From the NCBI GenBank assembly GCA_013178165.1, contig JABLXG010000007.1, forward strand, positions 71,168 to 135,167: DNA of 64,000 nucleotides. Reading direction: 5' to 3'. Position numbers and translations under genes: made by a program. Positions within the stretch are counted from its first letter, which is position 1. Each line of letters starts with the position of its first letter. The notes under the pieces are model-generated. The model had not been told where the DNA came from, did not search any database, and saw only the letters and a list, made by a program, of their open reading frames with translations. Positions 1 to 8,844 of this stretch are shown here, piece by piece. Source of the stretch: Anaerolineae bacterium. Its GTDB lineage: Bacteria > Chloroflexota > Anaerolineae > Aggregatilineales > Ch27.

Positions 1-464
1 CCGTCGAAGGTCTCCCACAGGAGCGGATCGGCGAAGGCGGGCAACAGTGTCAGAGCGAAGCTGCCGGAAGTCTGCCCCTGGGCGTAGCGGTAACGCCCTA
101 CCCGCAGGGTATAGCTCCCGTCGCCGGGGATGGCTACGTCTTCCAGAGCCGCATCCAGCCGATCCGGAAAGGCGATGTCGTCGTGTTCGGCTAGCAATCG
201 GCCGCCCGCATCAAGAACCTGCAGGACGGCATCCAGATCGCCATCCATCGCCTGAACCACGGCGGCGATCCGATCGCCAGCGCGGGCCTCAAATTGCCAG
301 CGCAACTCCGGGGTTTCGTCGTCCAGCGTCCCAAACACCGTCTGCATCAGGCGGATGGCGGGCAGTCCATCGTCCTGGGCGCGTATCACTGCCGGGCCTG
401 ACCACAGGGTCAGGCCAAGCGCCAGCAGCACGATGCTCACCGCTACCTGACGCCAGCGTATCAT
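1..464 (-). CDS. Secreted PPC-domain protein, 3' part beyond the window edge
   Basis: Read on the minus strand from ATG 464, the first 154 codons of a protein that continues past base 1. It opens with MIRWRQ and a hydrophobic stretch (about residues 7-24, ending GPAVIRAQ), a good signal peptide with likely cleavage after RAQ. The rest resembles a bacterial pre-peptidase C-terminal (PPC) beta-sandwich: LRWQFEARAGDRI, then DGDLDAVLQVLD, then GSYTLRVGRYR, the same pattern as the PPC domains at 22045-23090. Its start lies 7 bases after the stop of the upstream membrane-protein gene, so the two are probably co-transcribed. The function of the whole protein cannot be judged from this fragment. An open frame on the opposite strand over the same bases is treated as a shadow. 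Confidence 0.75.
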   Translation of the reverse strand, partial: MIRWRQVAVSIVLLALGLTLWSGPAVIRAQDDGLPAIRLMQTVFGTLDDETPELRWQFEARAGDRIAAVVQAMDGDLDAVLQVLDAGGRLLAEHDDIAFPDRLDAALEDVAIPGDGSYTLRVGRYRYAQGQTSGSFALTLLPAFADPLLWETFD

Positions 465-471
465 AGGCGCA

Positions 472-1158
472 CTATCCTTTAGCGACGGTCTGGCGACACA
501 CCAGCCGCCACAGTTCCACGAAATCTTCCGGCTGCAACTCCGCGCCGTTCTGCCAGCGCTCATCCTCCGCCTGGAGCAGCCGCCGCTGCTGGCCAGCTAC
601 GCGCAGGTTAAGCCGATCTTCCTGCAGGGCGCGGCGGGAGACCAGCGGCGTGAAGGCTTCGCCTTCCTCCACCTGGTCAAACTTCTTGGGGTCGTAGAAG
701 GTGTAGACGGTAACCTGCTGCTCATCCTGGAGCAACTGCATAGCCAGGCACAGGTAACCTTTGGGAACACGCCCGCGCCGCGGCACACTGAAGCGCCAGG
801 TCAGCAGATTGACCCGGCCATCCCAGCGCAGTACCCGCTCCGGATTCTTGCGGTCGCGCAACACCAGCCAGGTGTCGTCCACCAGCAACTCGCGCCCGCT
901 GGGCCAGTAGCGCTTGAGCAGCCGGTCAGCCAGCATGGCTGCGCCAATGGCCGCCAGGATGGCCAGCGGCAGTAGCAAACTACCGGCTGCCGTCCCCTCA
1001 AGATTCAGCGCCGCCAGCAGCACTGGTCCCACCACTAGCGTCAGAATTAGCGCCACCACCGCCAGCAGCGGGACGACTACCCGCACGCCCAGGTGCTCCA
1101 CATCCACCGGCAGGCGGCGCATCTGCTGTTCGTCATAGGGAGTATTCGCTCCAGACAT
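472..1158 (-). CDS. Two-TM membrane protein of unknown function
   Basis: 228 residues. I start at ATG 1158 because AGGTG lies 5 bases upstream; two GTG codons immediately before it (1161, 1164) are possible alternatives. Two long hydrophobic segments (about residues 27-50 and 58-80) are followed by a basic, soluble C-terminal domain of about 145 residues rich in Trp and Arg (for example LLTWRFSVPRRGRVPKG). The topology, two membrane helices followed by a cytoplasmic-looking domain, resembles small membrane-anchored PH-like proteins, but I recognise no specific family. It sits 7 bases upstream of the PPC-domain gene and presumably shares its mRNA. Confidence 0.7.
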   Translation of the reverse strand: MSGANTPYDEQQMRRLPVDVEHLGVRVVVPLLAVVALILTLVVGPVLLAALNLEGTAAGSLLLPLAILAAIGAAMLADRLLKRYWPSGRELLVDDTWLVLRDRKNPERVLRWDGRVNLLTWRFSVPRRGRVPKGYLCLAMQLLQDEQQVTVYTFYDPKKFDQVEEGEAFTPLVSRRALQEDRLNLRVAGQQRRLLQAEDERWQNGAELQPEDFVELWRLVCRQTVAKG

Positions 1159-1350
1159 CACCACACCTGTCCATCATCGTATACCATTGGCTGCAGGCCG
1201 AGGGGCCATTTTACCACGGAACGCCGCCAGCCCAAGGGAGCCAACCACGCCCAGCCGGATACTGGCCGCAGCACTGAACAGGCAGCCCGCTCTCACCCCG
1301 GCCAGTGCAAACCGACTGACTGCATAGCCCGCCAGGCCGTGCTCCGCTGA

Positions 1351-2115
1351 CTACAGGTCCCGCACCTTCGTAGCCAGGAAGATGGCCTGCCCGGTGCGAT
1401 CCGTCGTCGGATCAAACGGTTCCAGAGCCGGATTCACGACCTGATCGATCTTGAAGCCGTTGCGCTGCAGCAGCGCCCCAACCGCCTGCAGGGCAAAACC
1501 GCGCACAACCTGGACTTCATCTGCCCGCTGCCAGGCGCCTTCCACCTGCTGATAGAGGATGTAATGGCGCGTGTTGGCCATTGTCTCAAAGCTGTACTGG
1601 CTGCGCACGAGTAGAAGCAACTGGCTACGGTCATCATACAGCACACGATCGGCGTTGCCCCACTGCTCGGCCAGGCCCTGCAGGGTGACCAGGTCAAAGA
1701 GCAACAGCTTGCCCGGTTGCAGGGCGGCGTTGGCCTTCTGGAATACCGCCTCCAGGTCGCGGATGCTGGAGAGTTCGTTGAAGGTGTCCAGCGCCAGCAC
1801 CAGGTCGTAGCCTTTGTCAAAAGACGCCTGCCGCATATCGGCTTCCCGCCAGTCCACCACAACGCCCTGCCCTTCGGCCCGCTGGCGGGCTTGAGCCAGC
1901 ATCGCCGGCGACTGATCAATTGCTGTAACCCGGAAACCGTTCATACTGAACCAGCAGGCAGCGCGGCCAATGCCGCACCCCAGTTCTAGAATGCGCCGTC
2001 CCAGCCAGCCTTCCATCTGGATTTTGTCAAACAGGCGCTGCCGCAGCGCCTCGCTTGCATCGCCCAGACCAGCTGCCTCGTACACTCCCGCGCGTGCAGC
2101 ATAGATATCGCTCAT
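1351..2115 (-). CDS. Class I SAM-dependent methyltransferase
   Basis: 254 residues. Motif I for S-adenosylmethionine binding is clear (ILELGCGIGRAACWF, about residues 42-56), followed by the acidic end of strand beta-2 (VTAIDQSPAML), a DWREADM segment and FDKGYDLVLALDTFNEL as motif II/post-I. The fold is the Methyltransf_25/11 type of small-molecule methyltransferases; the substrate is unknown. ATG 2115 is preceded by GGAGATCGTGG. A possible role with the neighbouring DM13 gene is not evident, and the two are separated by about 39 bases on the same strand. About 190 bases between this gene and the next one downstream (1159-1350) hold nothing I can identify. Confidence 0.85.
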   Translation of the reverse strand: MSDIYAARAGVYEAAGLGDASEALRQRLFDKIQMEGWLGRRILELGCGIGRAACWFSMNGFRVTAIDQSPAMLAQARQRAEGQGVVVDWREADMRQASFDKGYDLVLALDTFNELSSIRDLEAVFQKANAALQPGKLLLFDLVTLQGLAEQWGNADRVLYDDRSQLLLLVRSQYSFETMANTRHYILYQQVEGAWQRADEVQVVRGFALQAVGALLQRNGFKIDQVVNPALEPFDPTTDRTGQAIFLATKVRDL

Positions 2116-2154
2116 CGTCCACGATCTCCGCTCAATTGCCGCAGACCACTTAGC

Positions 2155-2772
2155 TCACCGGCGGACAAACGCCGCCGAACTGAACACTTCCTGATAAGGC
2201 AGGCAGAAGATCACCACGCTCCGCACCGCATCCATATCGAAACCGGCTGGAAGAGCGTAGTTCTGGCTGCCCACCGTCCCGCGCAGCGCCCCCCAGTCAA
2301 AGCCAAGCCCCTGTTCGCGCACCTGCTCCGGCGTCCGGGGCTCAGGGTTGGCGGAAAGGAACAGGTGAAGTTGCGGGCCGGGGCGAACCTCAAAGTTCTC
2401 CAGCCGGATCACCCAGCTTTGATCAGCCAGCTGGTAAACGAGGACTGTACCGCGTGCCCAGCGCACTGCATCGATTGTCGTGAACTCGCCGGAGGCATAC
2501 AGAATCGGCCCCTGCATGGCGGGCGGAGCCTGCTCAGCGGTCGGTACGGGCACCGGCCCGGCCAGCCCGGCGTCGATCAGCGCTTCGGCAAAGGCCATAT
2601 CTTCACGGGCAATAGTCTCGATGACCTTTTGCTCTTCCTGCGGCAGATCGGTCAGCCCCGGCAGAGCGTCGGCGACCGGGGACCGGTTGACCAGCGGCCA
2701 CCACAGCGGGAACGCAAAGAGAGCAGCGACTATCAGCGCACCTGTCAACAACAATAACCAGCGAATGCGCAT
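2155..2772 (-). CDS. Membrane-anchored DM13-domain protein
   Basis: 205 residues from ATG 2772, chosen because the protein then starts with MRIRW and a hydrophobic segment (residues 5-26), a signal anchor; the open frame extends upstream to 3015 but that extension runs into the divergent promoter and looks non-coding. The C-terminal half (about residues 95-203) matches the DM13 domain: GEFTTIDAVRWARGTVLVYQ, then VIRLENFEVRPGPQLHLFLS, then ALPAGFDMDAVRSVVIFCLPYQEVFSSAAF. DM13 domains in other proteins are proposed to act in extracytoplasmic redox chemistry around a conserved Cys, here in FCLPY. The protein probably faces outward. It is divergent from the histidine kinase. Confidence 0.8.
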   Translation of the reverse strand: MRIRWLLLLTGALIVAALFAFPLWWPLVNRSPVADALPGLTDLPQEEQKVIETIAREDMAFAEALIDAGLAGPVPVPTAEQAPPAMQGPILYASGEFTTIDAVRWARGTVLVYQLADQSWVIRLENFEVRPGPQLHLFLSANPEPRTPEQVREQGLGFDWGALRGTVGSQNYALPAGFDMDAVRSVVIFCLPYQEVFSSAAFVRR

Positions 2773-2872
2773 CTCCGGCTTCTCTCCCAGGATGGCATGA
2801 ATCGGTTGCTTATCCACATTTCCAGGGGTAGCGATGCGCCTGCTGCCCGGCGATATCCCATGCCCGGCCCTC

Positions 2873-2901
2873 CAGCACAAAGCCACCGCCTGTAGTATAA
2901 T
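2873..2901 (+). promoter_or_regulatory. Putative promoter for the GAF/PAS histidine kinase gene
   Basis: A perfect TATAAT lies at 2896-2901, about 75 bases before the GTG start at 2978. The expected -35 region (about 2873-2878) has only a weak match, so an extended -10 (TGTAGTATAAT) may compensate. It lies in the divergent gap between the DM13 gene and the kinase. Confidence 0.45.
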
Positions 2902-2977
2902 ACATTCCCGGTAGCGAGCGGTAAGATCGGGGATCACACTGTCCGCCGCATGCATGTTGCGGCAAGGATAACCCGCC

Positions 2978-5900
2978 GTGAGTCTGTGGATTCCACCTGC
3001 GCTGCAACAGCGCACTGTCAGCCAGCCAGCCTACACAACCTCCAGAGCTGACCGCGTCGCCGGCGCTTTCAGCGGCGAGCGACTCCATGCTCTCCTGCAG
3101 ACACTCCGCCAGATGATCGGTGCTCGCGTCCGCGTCGAGCATCCGGACGCTTCAGCTGAGGCTATCGTCGCTGCTCAGACCAGTGCCATCGACGCCTGGC
3201 TGCGCCACCTGAATGCTGCCTGGCCGGAGGCGCCCTTTCCGCTAACAGCCGATCTCATCGCCAGCCAGCAGGTGCGTTGTTCAGTAGAGTTCTACAGCCT
3301 GGCCGATCACTACGCGCGTAGCCTGGCCGACAACCGCATCTTTCCCGAGCAGCATGGCAACGAACTGCTGCGGCTGCTCGTCCGCCCCTACATGCACTTT
3401 CTGCCGCTGCGCTTCAACTACCCTGTTGCTGCTGCCCTGTTGCGTCGCCAGGGCGTTGACATGACCACCCAGGACATCACCTGGCAATCGGCGACCATCC
3501 GCTGGCGGGCGCCAGAACTTGCCGCCGTACCCGCCGATCTTCAGGCTGAATACTTGGAGTCAAGCGCCACCGTATACCGATCTTTGTTCAGCATGTTGCC
3601 CGGCGAGATCACCGGCAGCCAGCGTGCCAGCGTACACACCAGTCACTCCCTCCTCCAAGGCGATCCCTATTGCGAGTGGCGCTACACCTGGCAACGCGAA
3701 AACCGCCTGCTCAACCGGGGCGTGCTGGCCGGGTTGATTCTCTCCGTGGTGCTGGCGGTAGCCGCCGGAACGATCGCGCCCTGGCTGGCCTGGATCGCCC
3801 TGCTGCCAGTCGTGATTGCCTGGTCGCTACACCGCCAGCACGAACTGCAAAGCGACCTGCGTTTGCGCGATGCTGAGCTGGCTGAAAAGGTCCGCCAGAC
3901 CCAGATTCAGGCCTCCGAGATGGCGGAAGTCTCCAGCGCCCTGCAGGCCGCCAACGAAGCCCTCCAACGCCAGGTGGAAATACTCACCAGCCTGCGTAAC
4001 GCAGCCCTGAGCCTGAGCACCTCGCTGAACCAGCGTGATCTGCTGAGCAACGTGCTCGCCATCCTCACCGGACAGATGCACTTCGATCGGGCGCTGGTGC
4101 TCCTGATGCATCCGGGGCGGAAATCCCTGATCTTCGGGGCGATCAGCCACCCTGCGACCACTCCGGAGGACCGGTTCCGGCTGGAGCAACTGGAGATTCC
4201 GCTGGCAGCGGCGAACGAATTCACCCTGCTGGATCACTGGCGCAATGGCCGCGCCGCCCAGGTGAATAACGCCAGCAGCCTGTATGGCCGCCGCTTTGGC
4301 TGGATCTTCCGCCTGCTGGGCATGGAAACATTTTTCAGCGTCCCGTTGCGCATTGGCGAGGAACTGCTGGGCGTTGTTATCGTCGACAACCAGCTGACAC
4401 GCCAGCCATTCAGCGAAGAGGACAAGAGCCTGCTGGAAGCCCTGGCTCCCAACCTCAGCATCGCCCTGCAAAACGCCCGCCTGTACCGGCTGACTGACGA
4501 GCAACTCACCAAGCACGTCCAGGAACTGGACATGATGCGCCAGGTCGACCGCGAGCTGATGGAAGCCCTGAGCTGGGAACGGGTGCTCAACATGACGCTG
4601 GATTGGGCCTTGCGCATCACCGGTGCCCATGCCGCCTCGCTGGCGATGATTGACAGCGAAAAGCATCAGCTGCGCGTGGTGGCCTCCTATGGCGCCGATC
4701 TGGGCCGTAGCCGGCTGGACAACGACACCCTGAGCATGGATGAGGGGATCATGGGCCGCGTAGCCCGCACCGGGCAATCAGCCCTCCTGACTGATGCCCG
4801 CACCGATCCGGATTACGTCCCCTGGAACGAGCAGACGGCGGCCTATATGTCCGTGCCCATCCGCCGGCGCGGGCGTGTTATTGCCGTGCTAAACCTGGAA
4901 AGCCCGCATCCCGGCGCGTTTAACGCCCAACACCTGGACTTTGTGGAACGCCTGGCCAATCGCGCTTCAGTCGCTATCGACAACGCCCGCCTCTTTGAGG
5001 AAACCCAGCGCGAACGCCAGAAGCTCTCCAGCATTCTGGAAAAGACAGCCGATATCATCATTGTTGTCGGCTTCGACCAGCGACTGGTCCTGCTTAACGA
5101 AGCGGCTATCTCGGCCTTTCACCTGGACCCGCATGTCGATTACGTCGGTCGGGACTTCTTTGAGGTCTTCGCCTTCACTCCGCTGGAGGAGTTTGGGCGG
5201 CGTTTCCTGGAGCGCAGCGGGCAGGATGTGAACATCGTGGCGGAAATCGCCCTCGATGGCGAACGCTACTTCCACACCAATGTCGCCTCCAACGAGCAGA
5301 TCGGGTGGCTGCTGGTCATGCATGATGTCACGCCCTTCAAGGAAACCGAACAACTGAAAAACGAGCTGATCGCCACGGTTTCCCATGACCTCAAGAACCC
5401 GCTCAGCGTGATCAACGGCTATATTGAATTGCTGGGGATGTACACCGAACTGAACCAGCGTGGGCAGGAATTCATGGCCATGATCCGTCGCTCCATCCGC
5501 ACCATGCGCCAGCTCATCGATGACCTGCTGGACCTGGCTCACATCGACAGCGGCCTGCAGATTAAGCCAGAGCCGGTGTTCTTGAAGGCGGTGATCATGG
5601 AAGCGGTCATGAGCCTGAAGAGCCTGGCGGATGAAAAGCAGATCGCGATCGCGGTGGATATTGCCGACGACCTGCCCCCTGCCGCTGGCGATGAGCACCG
5701 CCTGTACCAGATCATCGTCAACCTGCTCAGCAACGCAATCAAGTACACGCCGCCGGAAGGGCATGTCTGGGTGGAGGCGCGACCCGCCGGTGAATCCGTT
5801 CTGGTCTCTATCGCCGATGATGGCCTGGGGATCAGCCCGGAAGATCAGGCCCAGGTGTTCGAGCGCTTCTACCGCGTGCGGCGCCCGGAAACAGACGGCA

Positions 5901-6061
5901 TCGAAGGCACCGGGCTGGGACTGGCCATCGTCAAGAGCCTGGTGGAAGCGCATGGCGGCGAGATCGGCCTCAAGAGCCACCTCGGCGAAGGTTCAACCTT
6001 CTACTTCACCATCCCTGTTGCTTCAGTAGCTGACCGCCCGGTAGTTGCCGGCGTGGAGTAA
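2978..6061 (+). CDS. Hybrid-input sensor histidine kinase (TM, GAF, GAF, PAS, HisKA, HATPase)
   Basis: 1027 residues from GTG 2978. About residues 1-245 form a soluble N-terminal domain that ends in LLQGDPYCEWRYTW, resembling the end of V4R/heme-NO-type sensor folds. Two hydrophobic segments follow (about 248-290), then a coiled coil (about 295-335). GAF domains lie at about 345-490 and 520-675, and a PAS domain at about 685-795. The transmitter is complete: H-box SHDLKNPL with phosphoacceptor H803, N-box NLLSNAIKY, G1 DDGLGI, F-box ERFYR and G2 GTGLGLAI. No response regulator gene is adjacent, so the partner is an orphan elsewhere; the regulator at 29123 is a possible but unsupported candidate. 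Signal unknown. Confidence 0.9.
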   Translation: MSLWIPPALQQRTVSQPAYTTSRADRVAGAFSGERLHALLQTLRQMIGARVRVEHPDASAEAIVAAQTSAIDAWLRHLNAAWPEAPFPLTADLIASQQVRCSVEFYSLADHYARSLADNRIFPEQHGNELLRLLVRPYMHFLPLRFNYPVAAALLRRQGVDMTTQDITWQSATIRWRAPELAAVPADLQAEYLESSATVYRSLFSMLPGEITGSQRASVHTSHSLLQGDPYCEWRYTWQRENRLLNRGVLAGLILSVVLAVAAGTIAPWLAWIALLPVVIAWSLHRQHELQSDLRLRDAELAEKVRQTQIQASEMAEVSSALQAANEALQRQVEILTSLRNAALSLSTSLNQRDLLSNVLAILTGQMHFDRALVLLMHPGRKSLIFGAISHPATTPEDRFRLEQLEIPLAAANEFTLLDHWRNGRAAQVNNASSLYGRRFGWIFRLLGMETFFSVPLRIGEELLGVVIVDNQLTRQPFSEEDKSLLEALAPNLSIALQNARLYRLTDEQLTKHVQELDMMRQVDRELMEALSWERVLNMTLDWALRITGAHAASLAMIDSEKHQLRVVASYGADLGRSRLDNDTLSMDEGIMGRVARTGQSALLTDARTDPDYVPWNEQTAAYMSVPIRRRGRVIAVLNLESPHPGAFNAQHLDFVERLANRASVAIDNARLFEETQRERQKLSSILEKTADIIIVVGFDQRLVLLNEAAISAFHLDPHVDYVGRDFFEVFAFTPLEEFGRRFLERSGQDVNIVAEIALDGERYFHTNVASNEQIGWLLVMHDVTPFKETEQLKNELIATVSHDLKNPLSVINGYIELLGMYTELNQRGQEFMAMIRRSIRTMRQLIDDLLDLAHIDSGLQIKPEPVFLKAVIMEAVMSLKSLADEKQIAIAVDIADDLPPAAGDEHRLYQIIVNLLSNAIKYTPPEGHVWVEARPAGESVLVSIADDGLGISPEDQAQVFERFYRVRRPETDGIEGTGLGLAIVKSLVEAHGGEIGLKSHLGEGSTFYFTIPVASVADRPVVAGVE

Positions 6062-6075
6062 ATTGACGGCAGTCA

Positions 6076-7092
6076 TCAGCGTACGGGCAGACCATCCGGC
6101 GTGTAAGCCTCCCGGCGGGTCAGATCAGCTTCGACCTGGACGGTGAGCAACCGCCGCCGGTAGACGAACCCGACGATCATCCCGACAATCACCCCCCACC
6201 ACAGTTGTACAAAGCGCGCCAGCAGCGTCGCCAGGCCAGCAACCGGGGCCTCCAGGCCAATCACCGTCCGCAGGGTGACACCGATGCTCAAATCCGCCGC
6301 ACCCAGCCCGCCCGGTAGGGCACTCAGCGAACCGACCACCACACTCAGGCTGATCACCATCAGCGCCTGAAAGAACGTTGTCATCCCGGCGGGCTGGCCC
6401 AGCCCCACCAGGATCAGATACACGCCAACACCGTCAAGAAAGTTGGCGATCGTCCCCAGCCCAACCGCGATAAGCAGATTCCGCCAGCGCACGATCTCGT
6501 AGCTGCTGGCATAGAAATCGCGCAACGCGCCAGCCAGCCGTCGCACCAGCGGCAACCGCCCCGCTCCATCCAGCAGCCACAGACACACAGGCCGTACCTG
6601 TAGCACGACGATCAGTAATCCCAGCGCTGCCAGCGATCCGATCACTACCGGCCAGTACGTTTCCGCCGCCAGCACACCGATCGACACCGCAAGCAGGATG
6701 ATGACCGCCAGCCCGTCGGACAACCGTTCCGCCGCTACAACAGGCAGCGTCCGGGCGATCGCCATGCCGGTCAGGCCCTTCAGCACGACCGACTTGAGCG
6801 CTTCCGCCGCTTTGCCGGGGCTGAGCGCCAGCACAAAGCCGGAGACAAACACCGCTGCGCTATCATCCAGCCGAATATCCTGTACGCCCACGACATGCAG
6901 GTAGAAGTGCCACTTGGCAAAGCGCAGCACCCAGTTGGCTACCCGCAGCGCCAGCGCGGGAATCATCAGCAGCCAGGGAAAGTCCAGCGCCTGTTGCGCC
7001 AGCGCCCCCAGATCGCTGAGCAACATGGTGGCAACCACCACGCCAAAGCCCAGAGCCAGGCTGATAATGATCCCCCTCCAGTATCGCTTCAT
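6076..7092 (-). CDS. UPF0104 / lysylphosphatidylglycerol synthase TM-domain family membrane protein
   Basis: 338 residues, with about eight hydrophobic segments. Family features include SGFVLALSPGKAAEALKSVVLK near residue 90, a variant of the F..tPGk.GE.lR motif, and LSALPGGLGAADLSIG near residue 262. This family contains the membrane domain of MprF (lipid flippase) and proteins such as YbhN/AglD; the lysyl-transferase domain of MprF is absent here. Likely a lipid-handling or lipid-flipping membrane protein; substrate unknown. It ends convergently with the histidine kinase, 14 bases apart, and lies downstream of tRNA-Val but behind that gene's terminator. Confidence 0.85.
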   Translation of the reverse strand: MKRYWRGIIISLALGFGVVVATMLLSDLGALAQQALDFPWLLMIPALALRVANWVLRFAKWHFYLHVVGVQDIRLDDSAAVFVSGFVLALSPGKAAEALKSVVLKGLTGMAIARTLPVVAAERLSDGLAVIILLAVSIGVLAAETYWPVVIGSLAALGLLIVVLQVRPVCLWLLDGAGRLPLVRRLAGALRDFYASSYEIVRWRNLLIAVGLGTIANFLDGVGVYLILVGLGQPAGMTTFFQALMVISLSVVVGSLSALPGGLGAADLSIGVTLRTVIGLEAPVAGLATLLARFVQLWWGVIVGMIVGFVYRRRLLTVQVEADLTRREAYTPDGLPVR

Positions 7093-7139
7093 CCTGCGCG
7101 CTCGCCCATCAGCAGCCCAACGTTCTTCAGTTATACCGG

Positions 7140-7170
7140 AAAACGCAGACGCCTGCGGTGGCAGGCGTCT
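7140..7170 (-). terminator. Intrinsic terminator of the tRNA-Val gene
   Basis: Read on the minus strand: a perfect 10-bp stem (AGACGCCTGC, 4-base loop, GCAGGCGTCT; 7147-7170) followed by GCGTTTT (T run 7140-7143). It lies 10 bases beyond the 3' end of the tRNA. Confidence 0.85.
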
Positions 7171-7179
7171 GTCAGCGTC

Positions 7180-7256
7180 TGGTGGGCAGTACAGGACTCG
7201 AACCTGTGACCTCTCGCTTGTAAGGCGAGCGCTCTAACCAGCTGAGCTAACCGCCC
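7180..7256 (-). tRNA. tRNA-Val (anticodon UAC), CCA encoded
   Basis: 77 bases. The acceptor stem GGGCGGT pairs with ACTGCCC (one G-U). The D arm reads GCTC...GAGC, the anticodon stem is CTCGC/GCGAG around loop CTTACAA (anticodon TAC), and the T arm contains GGTTCGAGTCC. The discriminator A is followed by a genomically encoded CCA. It reads GUA and probably other valine codons by wobble. It is a single tRNA gene with its own promoter and terminator. Confidence 0.97.
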
Positions 7257-7269
7257 GCACTCCGCCTTC

Positions 7270-7298
7270 ATTCTAATCGACCCGTAGCAGTTTGTCCA
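7270..7298 (-). promoter_or_regulatory. Promoter of tRNA-Val
   Basis: On the minus strand, -35 TGGACA (7293-7298), a 17-base spacer and -10 TAGAAT (7270-7275) lie 13 bases upstream of the mature tRNA 5' end. This is a near-consensus sigma-70-type promoter in the right place for a stable RNA. Confidence 0.7.
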
Positions 7299-7316
7299 TA
7301 CTCCCGCGTGGCGCTG

Positions 7317-8678
7317 CTAGGCATAGCGCTCATGGGCGATGATCGCCAGCCCGGCGCTGATGCTCGTGAAGGCGTCCTGCGCGATCACTTTCTCGCGTCC
7401 AAAGCGCTCCTCCAGTAGAGCGATGTAGAGCGGGATCGATGCCGATCCCCCCGTACGCAGGACGACGTCGATCCGGTCCTCAGTCATCCCCGCCCGGGCC
7501 AGCACCGCATCCAGCCCGGCGTTGATCGGGTCCAGGGTGCGGCGAATCTGGTTCTCCAGCCGGTTGCGGGTATAGGTTTCGCTGATGTTGATGTTTGGCC
7601 CCTTAACCGCATAAATCGCATAAAGCGAATCGGAGAGCGTGATCTTGACGCGCTCGGCCTCGTTGCGCAGGGAAAAACCCAGATTGTTGTTGACCAGCGA
7701 CTTGAGTGCCCGGATGCGCGCCGGATTGCTGCTGGTCTTGATCGCGTGGTCAATCAGCTGGGCGTTCTCCGGGGTGGCCAGTTCCAGCAGGGATTGCCAG
7801 TCCTGGATGTGATGGGTGATATAGCGTGGAAAGGGCAACTCCTGATGGCTGAAACCGGGGCGGAAGGTCGTACCTGCACCAAAGTACTTTTCCATACTCG
7901 CCACAATCCGCCGGTCAATATCGTCTCCCCCCAGCAACACACCTTCCGTGGCGATGATTTCCGGGGCCTGTGGGCCGCCCAGCCGTACTACCGTGAAGTC
8001 CAGCGTCCCGCCGCCAAAGTCAAAGACCAGCGCAGTCTGGCGGCGATCGGTCCCAATGTGGTAGGCGTAAGCCGCCGCTACCGGCTCCAGTTCAAAGCTG
8101 ACTTTCCGGAAGCCGGCCTGCAGCGCCGCCTCGTGGAGCGTCTGCTGGGCCTGCGCATCAACAGCAGGATCATGGGAGAAGATCACCGGGCGTCCCAGCA
8201 CAATATCCGTGATTGCTGCGCCAAGCTCGTGCTCGGCCTGCGCTTTGGCCTGCCTGAGCACCAGGGCAATCAGGTCACGGGCGGTATAGTGCCGCTGAAA
8301 GATGAATGTTCCCCCGTAGTTTTCATCCCGCAGCACGGTCTTGACCGATTGCAGAAAGCGACCCGGCGCCTCAACATCCTCATAGGCATAGATTTGCTCA
8401 TTGTAGATGATGGGGCTGCCGCCAGTGCTGGCGACCATGATCTCGATGTCGCCCACGTAGCGCCGCTCATAGCGGATGGGCCGTCCCACATTCTCGGCAA
8501 TATAGCGGCGAGCGGCATCAAAGCCCACCACTGCCTTCTGATCGCGGGGGATATAGATCAGGGAGGGCAACAGACGCGGGTCTTTGTTGGCTGGATCGAG
8601 TGTGAAAGACCGCACCTGCTCCCCATCAAAGCGGGCGAGACTAGAATTCGTCGTCCCGAAGTCGATACCGGCTTCCAT
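7317..8678 (-). CDS. Hsp70-family ATPase without substrate-binding domain (YegD-like)
   Basis: 453 residues from ATG 8678, chosen for the strong AGAGGAGGA upstream; the open frame extends further but without another ribosome site. The Hsp70/actin-fold nucleotide-binding domain is intact: phosphate-1 GIDFGTTNSS at the very N-terminus, ALVFDFGGGTLDFTVV as phosphate-2, and adenosine motif LRTGGSASIPLYIALL near the C-terminus. The length covers only the NBD plus a small insertion; the beta-sandwich substrate-binding domain and lid of DnaK (normally about 610-640 residues) are missing, as in YegD-type proteins. Probably an ATPase of unknown client. It may have its own promoter at 8797-8825. Confidence 0.88.
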   Translation of the reverse strand: MEAGIDFGTTNSSLARFDGEQVRSFTLDPANKDPRLLPSLIYIPRDQKAVVGFDAARRYIAENVGRPIRYERRYVGDIEIMVASTGGSPIIYNEQIYAYEDVEAPGRFLQSVKTVLRDENYGGTFIFQRHYTARDLIALVLRQAKAQAEHELGAAITDIVLGRPVIFSHDPAVDAQAQQTLHEAALQAGFRKVSFELEPVAAAYAYHIGTDRRQTALVFDFGGGTLDFTVVRLGGPQAPEIIATEGVLLGGDDIDRRIVASMEKYFGAGTTFRPGFSHQELPFPRYITHHIQDWQSLLELATPENAQLIDHAIKTSSNPARIRALKSLVNNNLGFSLRNEAERVKITLSDSLYAIYAVKGPNINISETYTRNRLENQIRRTLDPINAGLDAVLARAGMTEDRIDVVLRTGGSASIPLYIALLEERFGREKVIAQDAFTSISAGLAIIAHERYA

Positions 8679-8796
8679 CGGCGGTAGATCCTCCTCTGGC
8701 AGGCCGCGGCCATGCGGCGAACGACTCACGAGTGCCAGCCGAGCCAATCCCTGTTACGAAAAATGGTGGCTCAGACCGGCAACAGGCAGATTATTT

Positions 8797-8825
8797 ATTC
8801 TACTTGAGACCTGCCGGGAATTGAA
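8797..8825 (-). promoter_or_regulatory. Putative promoter of the Hsp70-like gene
   Basis: Minus-strand -35 TTCAAT (8820-8825), 17-base spacer, -10 TAGAAT (8797-8802), between the stop of the site-2 protease gene (8845) and the Hsp70-like start (8678). No CIRCE element is seen. Confidence 0.4.
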
Positions 8826-8844
8826 GAGACAGTCTGGAATCCGG

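Noticed and set aside
47-466. Plus-strand open frame of about 139 codons
   Set aside because: The minus strand over the same bases gives a signal peptide and a PPC-like domain with good codon pattern, so the plus-strand frame is a shadow.
3827-5980. Minus-strand open frames inside the histidine kinase gene
   Set aside because: They have no ribosome sites or domains and mirror the kinase's codon bias.
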